Positions 1 through 7,807 of a stretch of DNA of 64,000 nucleotides are shown here, piece after piece (position 1 is the stretch's first letter; every line of letters begins with the position of its first letter). The notes under the pieces are model-generated. The model ran no database searches, was not told the DNA's origin, and saw only the letters and a program-made list of their open reading frames with translations. This DNA is from Streptomyces ambofaciens ATCC 23877. GTDB lineage: Bacteria; Actinomycetota; Actinomycetes; Streptomycetales; Streptomycetaceae. The DNA lies in assembly GCF_001267885.1 (NCBI RefSeq), contig NZ_CP012382.1:4885001-4949000 (forward strand), written 5' to 3'. The position numbers were made by a program, and so were the translations under genes.

Positions 1-1048
1 ACGGCTTCACCGGCGCGGCGGCGGGATCGTCCGCGTCCGCCGCGGACGCCGTGGTCTCCGCGTCGCCTCCGGTCATGCCGACGGAGGCGGCGGCGATGCC
101 GGCGACGCTCATCACGCAGGCCGACGGTACGGCGATGGTCATGAGCGCCGAGCGCTTGGCGGGCTGGCGGCGACGGGAGCGGGACCCGCTGCGGGAGGCG
201 GCGCGTGCGGCCGGGATCCGGGGGGCGGGGGTGACCTCTTCCTGGCCCTCCAGGAGGGCGGGCACGGTGGGGAGTTCCCCGGTGGCCGCCGCGTCCTCGT
301 ACGGGCCGGGTTCCTCGGAAGCCGACCGGTCGTCCGCCGTGCCGTTCTCCGGAGACGGTGACGGGTCCTGCGGGGAGCCGTCCGAGTTCCACTGCGTGGC
401 GTCGTAGGCCCCGGTGTCCAGGGTGCCGCCGTCGAAGGCTCCGGTGTGGAACGTGCCGGTCGCGAACGTGCCGGTGTCGAAGGTTTGGGTGCCCCAGTCC
501 CACTGCTGGGTCCGGTCGGCCGGGTTCCCGGACTGGTCCGGCGGGGACCAGGCGCCGGTGTCCCACTGGCCGGTGGCCCCGGTGTCCGTCGCCCGCGGCG
601 GCTCGGCCGGGGACTGCTCCTGGCCGGCCGCGGACCGCTGGTGGTCCGCCGTCCACGCGGTCGTGTCGTAGCCACCGGTGTCGTAGCTGCCGGTGCCGTA
701 GGCGCCGGTGCCGTAGCCGGTGTGCTGCGGGGCCGCGTACGCGTCGTGGTCCACGATCGGACCGCCACCGGTGGACCACTGGGTGGTGTCGTAGGCGCCC
801 GTGTCGTACGCGCCCGTGACGTCGTAGCCGCCGGTGTCCTGGCCCGGGAGGCTGCCGAAGAGGGGATCCGCGGCGAAGGTCGCCGTGGCGGTGCCGCCGG
901 TCGGAAAACCGGTGGCGTCGTAGCCGCCGTACGTGGTGAGGTCGCCGTACTGGGCCTCCCCTGTGCCGTACGACGCGTAAGGCGCCGCAGCGGCTTCGGA
1001 AGCCGAGGCCGGGGTGGTCATGGCCCCCGACGGGTGACGGTCGTTCAC
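1..1048 (-). CDS. Repeat-rich membrane-anchored/secreted protein, N-terminal part of a probable M23 peptidase (partial)
   Basis: Only the first ~349 residues are inside the window; the C-terminus lies off the left edge. Residues ~10-230 are low-complexity and full of degenerate Gly-Tyr-Asp-Thr-Gly and Thr-Gly-x-Tyr/Phe units, broken by Gln-Trp pairs. A short Arg-rich stretch follows, then one hydrophobic segment at about 300-328 that would be a signal anchor, then an Ala/Asp-rich linker. This N-terminal architecture is what I remember for Streptomyces M23 (LytM-type) cell-wall endopeptidases; the catalytic domain itself is not visible, so the family call rests on memory. I chose the GTG at 1048, with AGAG about 6 bases upstream, over the ATG at 1021, which has no ribosome site; the two are in frame. 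Confidence 0.6.
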   Translation of the reverse strand, partial: MNDRHPSGAMTTPASASEAAAAPYASYGTGEAQYGDLTTYGGYDATGFPTGGTATATFAADPLFGSLPGQDTGGYDVTGAYDTGAYDTTQWSTGGGPIVDHDAYAAPQHTGYGTGAYGTGSYDTGGYDTTAWTADHQRSAAGQEQSPAEPPRATDTGATGQWDTGAWSPPDQSGNPADRTQQWDWGTQTFDTGTFATGTFHTGAFDGGTLDTGAYDATQWNSDGSPQDPSPSPENGTADDRSASEEPGPYEDAAATGELPTVPALLEGQEEVTPAPRIPAARAASRSGSRSRRRQPAKRSALMTIAVPSACVMSVAGIAAASVGMTGGDAETTASAADADDPAAAPVKP

Positions 1049-1287
1049 CAACTTCTCTTTCGCCTCGACAACAGGGGCTGCCAGAGCAGTGCGGCGACTG
1101 TACCCGTCGGTATACGGGCGCGACAATCTTCCCCAGGTTTCGTGCCCGAAGGAAACGGGCAATCGGCCGTGTTTTGGGGGACGGCGGGCACGAGTTTGGC
1201 TTTGTGTTCGACGTTTGTTCGAAGCTGAACGGGTTGTGTCCGCCTGGTTCCGGACGCGTCAGGGCTTCGGGCGGCCGTCGGAAGGCG

Positions 1288-2244
1288 TCAGGCGACCGTC
1301 AGTCCGCCGGCCTGCCTGCCGGTTCCGGACTCCGGCTCCGCGGCGACGGCGTCGAGAGCCTGGCGAATGCCGGTGGCCACGGCGGGGTGCACGGGCAGGG
1401 CGAGGTGGCCGATGCCGCTCACCCGTACGTTCTGCACGGTCAGGTCGGGGTGGACGAGGCAGGCCGTCTCCAGCGGGTCCATCACGCGGTCCAGATCGCT
1501 CCAGAAGCTGACGAACTGTGTGCGGCAGCCCGGCGCGGGCAGGGTGAGCTCCTCCAGCACCGCCGATCCGGGGCGCATCTGGCGCACGATGGGGTGGGCG
1601 TTGGCCAGGGGGACCACCCGGGTGCCGGTGTGCGGGGTACCGAGCGTCACGAGCGTCCGGACGCGGAGGTCGCCGCCGAGGCGCTGCACGTAGTACCGCG
1701 CGATGAGGCCGCCCAGGCTGTGCCCGACGACGTCGACCCGTTCGCTGCCCGTCCGCTCGCAGATCTCCTCGATGTGCCGGCCGAGCAGCTCGGCCGCGGT
1801 ACGGATGTCGCAGGTCAGGGGGGAGTAGTTGAGCGACTCGATCTGGTGCCTGCCGTGCTGGGTGAGGCTGCGGCGCAGAAGCAGGAAGACCGAACGGTTG
1901 TCGATGAAACCGTGCAGCAGGACGACGGGAGGGCTGGTGGGGGCCGGGAGGCGGCAGGTGGGCGGGGCGGGCCGCGGGTCCTGGGAGTCCTGCGTCGGCA
2001 GGGGGGAGACGGGCCGGCGCTCCTGGATGACCCCCGAGGGGTAGAGGAGCAGATGCCCGGCGAGGATCGCGGCCTCCAGGGCGCTCGCCTTGAGGAGGGT
2101 CAGGGAGAGCCCGGTCAACCGGCCCGGAAGGGCCGCCAGCTCCGACAGTCCCGGGAGCCCCGGCACCCCAGGAAGGGCGGGGAGGCCGGGCAGAAGACGC
2201 CGGCAGAGCGGGAGTAGGGGCAGTGCTGCCGTGGTGACCTTCAT
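1288..2244 (-). CDS. Secreted alpha/beta-hydrolase, lipase/esterase
   Basis: A 318-residue alpha/beta-hydrolase of the bacterial triacylglycerol lipase/esterase type. The oxyanion-side HGF motif is at ~111-113 and the nucleophile elbow GHSLGG at ~174-179 (Ser176). A plausible catalytic His lies in GIGHLALP near 290 and an acidic partner lies between them. The N-terminus is a long Leu/Pro-rich hydrophobic region (LPGLPALPGVPGLPGL) that could act as export signal or membrane tether. The ATG at 2244 is preceded by a near-perfect AGGAGG eight bases upstream, so an in-frame start seven codons earlier is rejected. Substrate is unknown. It points toward the M23-type gene, with 239 bp between them. 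Confidence 0.85.
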   Translation of the reverse strand: MKVTTAALPLLPLCRRLLPGLPALPGVPGLPGLSELAALPGRLTGLSLTLLKASALEAAILAGHLLLYPSGVIQERRPVSPLPTQDSQDPRPAPPTCRLPAPTSPPVVLLHGFIDNRSVFLLLRRSLTQHGRHQIESLNYSPLTCDIRTAAELLGRHIEEICERTGSERVDVVGHSLGGLIARYYVQRLGGDLRVRTLVTLGTPHTGTRVVPLANAHPIVRQMRPGSAVLEELTLPAPGCRTQFVSFWSDLDRVMDPLETACLVHPDLTVQNVRVSGIGHLALPVHPAVATGIRQALDAVAAEPESGTGRQAGGLTVA

Positions 2245-2793
2245 GGGCCGACCTCCTGTCGGCACGCGCAGGGAGCCTCTGTCCCCCGTGTGCCCTCGTG
2301 GAGAGTCGTAACACCAGTGTTTCGTGATGTTTACGAGGTTTGACCGGTCGGATGTGCCGCTGTGCCACGTCAGCGGCCTGTGAGCACGGTGTGCCTGGTG
2401 AGCTTGGTGTAACCCGGTCGGTCCTGCGGTGCGTCGTGCGGGGGCGAGGTGCGCCGCCGCCCCTGTCCGGCCCTCGCTGCGGCTCTCCGTACGCGTGATG
2501 GCGCCGCGCCCTGGAGCGGTGCGCGGCGAACGTGTCCCACCATGTGATTTCCCCCTCTGTATCGACCACGAAACTGCCGGTTGCGGGATGCTGGCGATAA
2601 CGTTCGTTCACTTTCCCGGACGATGCGGTGCGGGGCTCCGTGCCCGGGTCGCGCCGGCGTGCGCTGGGCACTCGGCGCGCCGGGGACGATGTGCGGATCG
2701 GGCGTGTCGCTGCCCGTGCCCGTGTGTACGGCGTCGGCGAAGTGTGCGGTACTTGTCGGTACGGATGGATGTAGTCGCTTCATGGAGGCAGTG
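2245..2793. other. Divergent intergenic region, lipase / icmB
   Basis: About 550 bp separate two outward-reading genes. It should carry both promoters, but I cannot assign -35/-10 boxes with confidence. A short interrupted repeat, AACAC-CA-GTGTT, sits at about 2311-2322 on the lipase side. A possible small minus-strand reading frame (2370-2543) occupies the middle and is listed separately. Confidence 0.4.
2370..2543 (-). CDS. Possible small basic protein (57 aa), uncertain
   Basis: An Arg-rich 57-residue frame (starts MVGHVRRAPLQ) begins at an ATG with a good ribosome site, AGAGGGGGAAA, about six bases upstream. It ends with TGA inside the gap between the lipase and mutase genes. It has no recognisable domain, and Arg-rich frames arise easily by chance at this GC content. 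The ribosome site is the only real support. It could equally be a leader peptide or non-coding. Confidence 0.25.
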   Translation of the reverse strand: MVGHVRRAPLQGAAPSRVRRAAARAGQGRRRTSPPHDAPQDRPGYTKLTRHTVLTGR

Positions 2794-3210
<417 letters not shown>

Positions 3211-3385
3211 GCGCCGGGCACGGTTCGGGGCTGCGGGCGGCCGGCACCGGGCTGCGCCGCGGGTCGCGGGCGCTGGTCTGCGGACGGCGGGCGCGGGTCA
3301 GGTCGCCGCGCCGCCCCGGACCGAGGCCGGCCCTGGGCGGCTGCCCGCCCACGGCGTGGAGGCGCGGGCCGTGGGTGCGGACCCC

Positions 3386-5029
3386 TCACCCCGCCCTCAG
3401 TTCCTCGGCCATCGCCGCGCGCAGCCGCAACGTCGTGACGAGCCGCTGGAAGGCCTCCGCCCAGTAGCCCCCGGCTCCCGGCGCCGCGTCCTCCGACTCG
3501 TCGGGTATCGCCAGCAGACCGTCGAGACGGCCCGCCTCCGAGGGGTCGAGGCAGCGTTCGGCCAGACCCATGACGCCGCTGAAGCTCCACGGATAACTCC
3601 CCGCGTCGCGGGCGATGTCGAGCGCGTCGACCACAGCACGTCCCAGCGGCGGTGCCCACGGCACCGTGCACATGCCGAGCAACTGGAACGCCTCCGACAG
3701 TCCGTGGGTCGCGATGAACCCGGCGACCCACGTGGCCCGTTCGTCCGGCCCCAGCGTGCCGAGCAGTTTCGCCCGCTCGGCCAGCGAGACCGCGCCCGGC
3801 CCTCCGGCCTCGGGTGCCGTGGGCGCGCCGAGCAGGGCCCTCGCCCACGTGCCGTCGCGCTGCCGCACCGCGGCCCGGCACCACGCCGCGTGCAGATCGC
3901 CCTGCCAGTCGTCCGTCACCGGAAGAGCGACGATCTCCTCGGCGGAACGGCCACCGAAACGGGAGGTCCAGGCAGCGAGCGGGGCCGCCTCCACCAACTG
4001 ACCCAGCCACCACGACCGCGCGCCCCGGCCCGAGGGCGGTCTGGCCACGACGCCGTCCCGCTCCATGCCCGGGTCGCACTCGTGCGGCGCCTCGACCGCG
4101 ATCGCCGGTGGCTCCAGGGTTCGGTCGAGGAAGACGCACGTCACGGCACGCGCCGCCATCCGCGCGGCCAGCGCCGAGTCCGGCAGCGCCGACAGCAGTT
4201 CCGCCGCCGTCGCCCGTACGTTGCGGCTGCGGTCGGCCAGCGCCGCCTCGAGGAACGGCTCGTCCGCCGGTTCCAGCCCCGACCGCAGTGAGTCGAGGAA
4301 CATCAGCCGGTCCTCGGCCCGTTCCGTCGGCCAGGTGGAGGCCAGCAGCGCTCGGGCACCGGCGGGGTCGCGGGAGCGCAGGGCCGCCAGCAGAGCGACC
4401 CGCTCGGCGAACAGACCCTCCTCCCAGAGCCGCCGCACCTGCTCCGCCGCCTCGGGGCCGGGCAGGGCCGTGCCTCCGCCCGGCGTCGCGCGCAGGGCGA
4501 ACCGCCAGTCCGGATTCAACCGGGCCAGCCACAGCCCGCGGGGCCCCGCGAACGCCAGCGCCGCCGGACGCAGATCCGTGCGCCCCCGGGCCGCGTCCAG
4601 CAGGGCCGGGAGCGCCTCGGGGGGTGGCGCGAAGCCGTGGGCGTTCGCCGCCGCCAGCCACTGGGGGAGCAGCTCCATGAGGTCGGGCGCGGTGCCCCGG
4701 CGGCCGCCCCCCGCCGTGCCGGGTCGGTCGGTGAGCAGCGTCGTGAGCCGTCGGGCGGCCGCGGCCGGGAGCGGCGGGCGGCGGTCCTCGGGAGCCGGTT
4801 CTGGGCGCCGGCCCGCGGGCGCGGGGCGCAGTCCGGCGCGCCGGCGAACGGTCTCCGCGGCAGCCGCGTCCAGCAGTGCCGTCGGTGCGTGTGCACCGGG
4901 CGCGCAGCCCGGAGGGGTGCGTCGGTCCGTACCGAGCAGCGCGGCCGTGACCAGTTCCTCCCAGGCGCCGGGCGGTGCGGTGACGGGGGTGGGCACGCGG
5001 GCGTCGGTGGGCGTGGGTGTCCTGGTCAT
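3386..5029 (-). CDS. DUF5691 family protein (HEAT-like), part of the MoxR/VWA system
   Basis: A 547-residue Ala/Leu/Arg-rich, helix-rich protein that I recognise as DUF5691. No catalytic motif is visible. Regularly spaced helical segments (for example RNVRATAAELLSALPDSALA near 285-305) suggest a HEAT/ARM-like scaffold. It is the second gene of the minus-strand arm, 55 bp downstream of the SWIM gene, and probably shares its transcript. In actinobacteria this family occurs with MoxR, VWA, DUF5682 and SWIM genes, as here, which suggests a shared complex. Its biochemical role is unknown. The ATG at 5029 has AAGGGA about seven bases upstream. Confidence 0.8.
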   Translation of the reverse strand: MTRTPTPTDARVPTPVTAPPGAWEELVTAALLGTDRRTPPGCAPGAHAPTALLDAAAAETVRRRAGLRPAPAGRRPEPAPEDRRPPLPAAAARRLTTLLTDRPGTAGGGRRGTAPDLMELLPQWLAAANAHGFAPPPEALPALLDAARGRTDLRPAALAFAGPRGLWLARLNPDWRFALRATPGGGTALPGPEAAEQVRRLWEEGLFAERVALLAALRSRDPAGARALLASTWPTERAEDRLMFLDSLRSGLEPADEPFLEAALADRSRNVRATAAELLSALPDSALAARMAARAVTCVFLDRTLEPPAIAVEAPHECDPGMERDGVVARPPSGRGARSWWLGQLVEAAPLAAWTSRFGGRSAEEIVALPVTDDWQGDLHAAWCRAAVRQRDGTWARALLGAPTAPEAGGPGAVSLAERAKLLGTLGPDERATWVAGFIATHGLSEAFQLLGMCTVPWAPPLGRAVVDALDIARDAGSYPWSFSGVMGLAERCLDPSEAGRLDGLLAIPDESEDAAPGAGGYWAEAFQRLVTTLRLRAAMAEELRAG

Positions 5030-5084
5030 GCGGTCCCTTCCGCTTCCATTCCGGTTCCGTTCCGTCTTCCTGCCGTGGGACGGG

Positions 5085-6440
5085 TCAGTACAGCGGCACC
5101 GCCGGGCCCGGTCCGGCCGGCCAGGCCGTCAGCGGAGTGAAGCCCCGGTGGCCGAACTCCCCGAAGACCCGCACGGGCGCACCGCCCGACAGGGCGACCA
5201 GGCGCCACAGGCCCGGACGGCTCCCGGCCGGCGCCGACAGCGGCAGTGCCGTGTCCCCTTCGGCGTCCGCCAGTTGCCAGTGGTCTCCGTCCGGCACCGG
5301 GACGACCCGCGCCAGGGTCACCGGCACCGCGTCCAGCCACGGGTCCGCGCGGAGGGCCTCGCCGTACCGCACCGCCGCTCGGGACGTCGTCACTCCCTCC
5401 GGGCGTATGTCCGCGGGCGCGGGCGGGGTGAACCGCTCGCCCAGGGCGACCCGCTGCCGCCCGGCGCCCGGATACGCCGACACCTCGGCCTCGAAGGCCG
5501 ACCCGACGGGCAGCGCCAGCTCCGGTGCCCTGCCCGCGGCACCGTAGGACAGGAGCAGCGCGGTGCGCGCCGTGTCCGCGCCGTACAACCAGATGCGACG
5601 CGTCGTCAGCCGACTGTCCGCGGTGTCGTGCTGGGCGAGGACCAGCCACCGGTCCCGCACCGCAGGGCCGTCCGCGGACGCGGAGAGGCCGACGCGCGAA
5701 CGGACCGTGGCGGCCAGGTCGTCCGGCAGCCGGTCCCGGCGAAGCCAGCCCTGGTCGAGCAGGTGGAGGAGAGCGCACTCCTCCAGCAGCCGTACCGGCC
5801 AGCCGGCGCCGGACGACGGTATGCCCCCCAGGTCCCGCACCCGCGAGGCCAGCCCCGACGCCTGGGCGTCGACCATGCGGGCCGCCGTCTCCTCCCACAG
5901 CTCGTACCCCGACTGCTCGGCGCCGGCCAGGCCGCCGCGCAGCAGGTCCGCCAGTCGCTGCTCCAGCTCCGTCGCGCCCGCCGTGATCCGCTCGGCACGC
6001 TGCTCCGCCCGGCGCCGTGCGGCCCGCTGATCACCGGGCCCGGCCGTGACCCCGGCCGAGCTCGCCGTCCTCTTCCCCGCCACGCGCCCGCGCCGTCCCG
6101 CGATCCACCGTTCCACCCAGTCCGGCGCCTCGGCCACCGGCACCGCGTCACCCCCGCCCGCCCAGAGCAGCAGCAGCCCGATCGCGTGCTTGCACGGGAA
6201 CTCGTGGCTCGGGCAGCCGCACTCGTACGCGGGCCCGGACACCCCCACGACGTCCACGACCGTCCGATACGGCCTGCCGCCGCTCCCCTCGCACAGCCCC
6301 CACACCACCCCGTCCCCGGAACTTCCCGCCGCCGACCACGTCGCGGCCACGCCGAGTCTGCTCCCCGCTTCACGTGACGCGGCGTCAGGCGCCAGTGCCA
6401 GCACCTGGTCCGCGGTCCAGCGCACCCCCTGCTGAGTCAT
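5085..6440 (-). CDS. SWIM zinc-finger protein, part of the MoxR/VWA system
   Basis: A 451-residue protein with a SWIM zinc ligand set, C74-x-C76...C83-x-H85 (in ECGCPSHEFPCKHAIG). SWIM domains bind DNA or protein and often occur in chromatin or DNA-repair proteins. The remainder is alpha-helical and has no motif I recognise. I start at the ATG at 6440 rather than ten codons upstream. A perfect PafBC-type promoter (TTGTCAGTG-N8-TACCTT) ends at 6448, so transcription should begin almost on this A, giving a leaderless mRNA; there is no ribosome site. It is the first gene of the minus arm, ahead of DUF5691, and divergent from the MoxR operon. Confidence 0.85.
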   Translation of the reverse strand: MTQQGVRWTADQVLALAPDAASREAGSRLGVAATWSAAGSSGDGVVWGLCEGSGGRPYRTVVDVVGVSGPAYECGCPSHEFPCKHAIGLLLLWAGGGDAVPVAEAPDWVERWIAGRRGRVAGKRTASSAGVTAGPGDQRAARRRAEQRAERITAGATELEQRLADLLRGGLAGAEQSGYELWEETAARMVDAQASGLASRVRDLGGIPSSGAGWPVRLLEECALLHLLDQGWLRRDRLPDDLAATVRSRVGLSASADGPAVRDRWLVLAQHDTADSRLTTRRIWLYGADTARTALLLSYGAAGRAPELALPVGSAFEAEVSAYPGAGRQRVALGERFTPPAPADIRPEGVTTSRAAVRYGEALRADPWLDAVPVTLARVVPVPDGDHWQLADAEGDTALPLSAPAGSRPGLWRLVALSGGAPVRVFGEFGHRGFTPLTAWPAGPGPAVPLY

Positions 6441-6447
6441 GTCATCG

Positions 6448-6470
6448 AAGGTAGATCCCGCCACTGACAA
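6448..6470 (-). promoter_or_regulatory. PafBC/RecA-NDp-type DNA-damage promoter for the SWIM-DUF5691 arm
   Basis: On the minus strand TTGTCAGTG (6470-6462) is followed by exactly eight bases and TACCTT (6453-6448). This is a full match to the actinobacterial damage promoter tTGTCRGTG-N8-TAnnnT, recognised in mycobacteria by the PafBC activator and known at Streptomyces recA. The -10 lies about seven bases before the SWIM start codon, predicting a leaderless transcript. Confidence 0.75.
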
Positions 6471-6506
6471 TCGGTCGTGAGAGAGCGTCTTCGCAGGTCA
6501 GGGCGA

Positions 6507-6529
6507 TTGTCAGTGGCGTGGTGCACCGT
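6507..6529 (+). promoter_or_regulatory. PafBC-type DNA-damage promoter for the MoxR-DUF5682-VWA arm
   Basis: TTGTCAGTG (6507-6515), eight bases, then CACCGT (6524-6529). This matches the damage promoter except for C in place of T at the first -10 base. With its minus-strand partner it forms a perfect 13-bp inverted repeat (6461-6473 against 6504-6516). A start near 6536 would leave a ~36-base leader containing the GGAGGGGG site of the MoxR gene. Confidence 0.6.
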
Positions 6530-6571
6530 GGATGCGAGATCGAACCGGCCGAGCTGGAGGGGGACCAAGCC

Positions 6572-7705
6572 ATGCCTGTGTCCGCAGAACCGACGTCCGT
6601 CGACCCGGGCCGGAACGGGTCCGCCGCGGAGGCGTTGCGGCCGCACGCCGAGGAAGCGTTCGCGGCCGAACTCGCCGCGCTGGCCGCGCGGGACGACCGT
6701 CCGCGTCCGGCCCGCTGGAAGCTGTCGCCGTGGGCCGTCGCCACCTACCTGCTCGGCGGCACCCTGCCCGACGGCACCGTGATCACACCGAAGTACGTGG
6801 GCCCGCGCCGCATCGTCGAGGTCGCCGTCACCACGCTCGCCACCGACCGTGCCCTGCTCCTGCTCGGCGTGCCCGGGACGGCGAAGACCTGGGTGTCCGA
6901 ACACCTCGCCGCGGCCGTCAGCGGTGATTCGACCCTGCTGGTGCAGGGCACGGCCGGCACACCCGAGGAAGCCATCCGCTACGGCTGGAACTACGCGCGG
7001 CTGCTCGCCCACGGTCCGAGCCGCGACGCCCTCGTGCCCAGCCCGGTGATGCGTGCCATGGCCGAGGGAAGGACCGCCCGCGTGGAGGAACTGACCCGAA
7101 TCCCGGCCGACGTGCAGGACACGCTCATCACGATCCTGTCGGAGAAGACCCTGCCGATACCGGAGCTGGGCCAGGAGGTGCAGGCGGTCCGCGGCTTCAA
7201 CCTCATCGCCACCGCCAACGACCGTGACCGCGGGGTCAACGAACTCTCCAGCGCCCTGCGCCGTCGCTTCAACACCGTGGTGCTGCCGCTGCCGGAGACC
7301 GCCGAGGCGGAGGTCGAGATCGTCGCACGCCGCGTCGACCAGATCGGCCGCTCCCTCGATCTGCCCTCGGCGCCCGACGGCCTCGACGAGATCCGCCGCG
7401 TGGTCACCGTCTTCCGCGAGTTGCGCGACGGACTGACGGACGACGGACGCACGAAGGTGAAGTCGCCCAGCGGCACGCTGTCCCCGGCCGAGGCGATCTC
7501 CGTCGTCACCAACGGCCTCGCCCTGGCCGCCCACTTCGGTGACGGGGTGCTGCGGCCCGGCGACGTCGCCGCGGGCATCCTCGGCGCCGTCGTCCGCGAC
7601 CCGGCCGCCGACCGCGTCGTCTGGCAGGAGTACCTGGAGACGGTCGTCCGCGAGCGCGACGGCTGGAAGGACTTCTACCGGGCGTGCCGGGAGGTGACCG
7701 GGTGA
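6572..7705 (+). CDS. MoxR-family AAA+ ATPase
   Basis: A 377-residue MoxR-type AAA+ ATPase. Walker A is GVPGTAKT at ~99-106. The Walker B region reads VEEL near 171-174, with Glu-Glu rather than the usual Asp-Glu. Sensor 1 is ATAND at ~213-217, and an RRRF arginine-finger region lies at ~230. MoxR ATPases act as chaperones that remodel or insert cofactors into partners, usually paired with VWA proteins; the VWA gene is third in this operon. The ATG at 6572 has GGAGGGGG eight bases upstream. The in-frame ATG at 6518 overlaps the promoter and lies before the expected transcript start, so I reject it. Confidence 0.92.
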   Translation: MPVSAEPTSVDPGRNGSAAEALRPHAEEAFAAELAALAARDDRPRPARWKLSPWAVATYLLGGTLPDGTVITPKYVGPRRIVEVAVTTLATDRALLLLGVPGTAKTWVSEHLAAAVSGDSTLLVQGTAGTPEEAIRYGWNYARLLAHGPSRDALVPSPVMRAMAEGRTARVEELTRIPADVQDTLITILSEKTLPIPELGQEVQAVRGFNLIATANDRDRGVNELSSALRRRFNTVVLPLPETAEAEVEIVARRVDQIGRSLDLPSAPDGLDEIRRVVTVFRELRDGLTDDGRTKVKSPSGTLSPAEAISVVTNGLALAAHFGDGVLRPGDVAAGILGAVVRDPAADRVVWQEYLETVVRERDGWKDFYRACREVTG

Positions 7706-7807
7706 CGGGGAAGCGGACGCGGGCCCGGTTCCGGAGGGGTGTTCCGGAGCTCGGCGCGACGGGGACCACGGAGGGCTCGCCCTGGTCCCGGAGGGGAGGT
7801 GGGCGGC

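Noticed and set aside
1049..1287. c-di-AMP (ydaO) riboswitch ahead of the M23-type gene
   Set aside because: Such switches precede some Streptomyces wall hydrolases, but I could not find the conserved blocks here.
1259..2671. A 470-codon minus-strand frame over the lipase gene
   Set aside because: It is the shadow of the lipase in another frame, Arg/Pro-rich and without a domain.
6518..6571. Upstream in-frame ATG of the MoxR gene
   Set aside because: It overlaps the damage promoter spacer and precedes the expected transcript start; the ATG at 6572 has a strong ribosome site.
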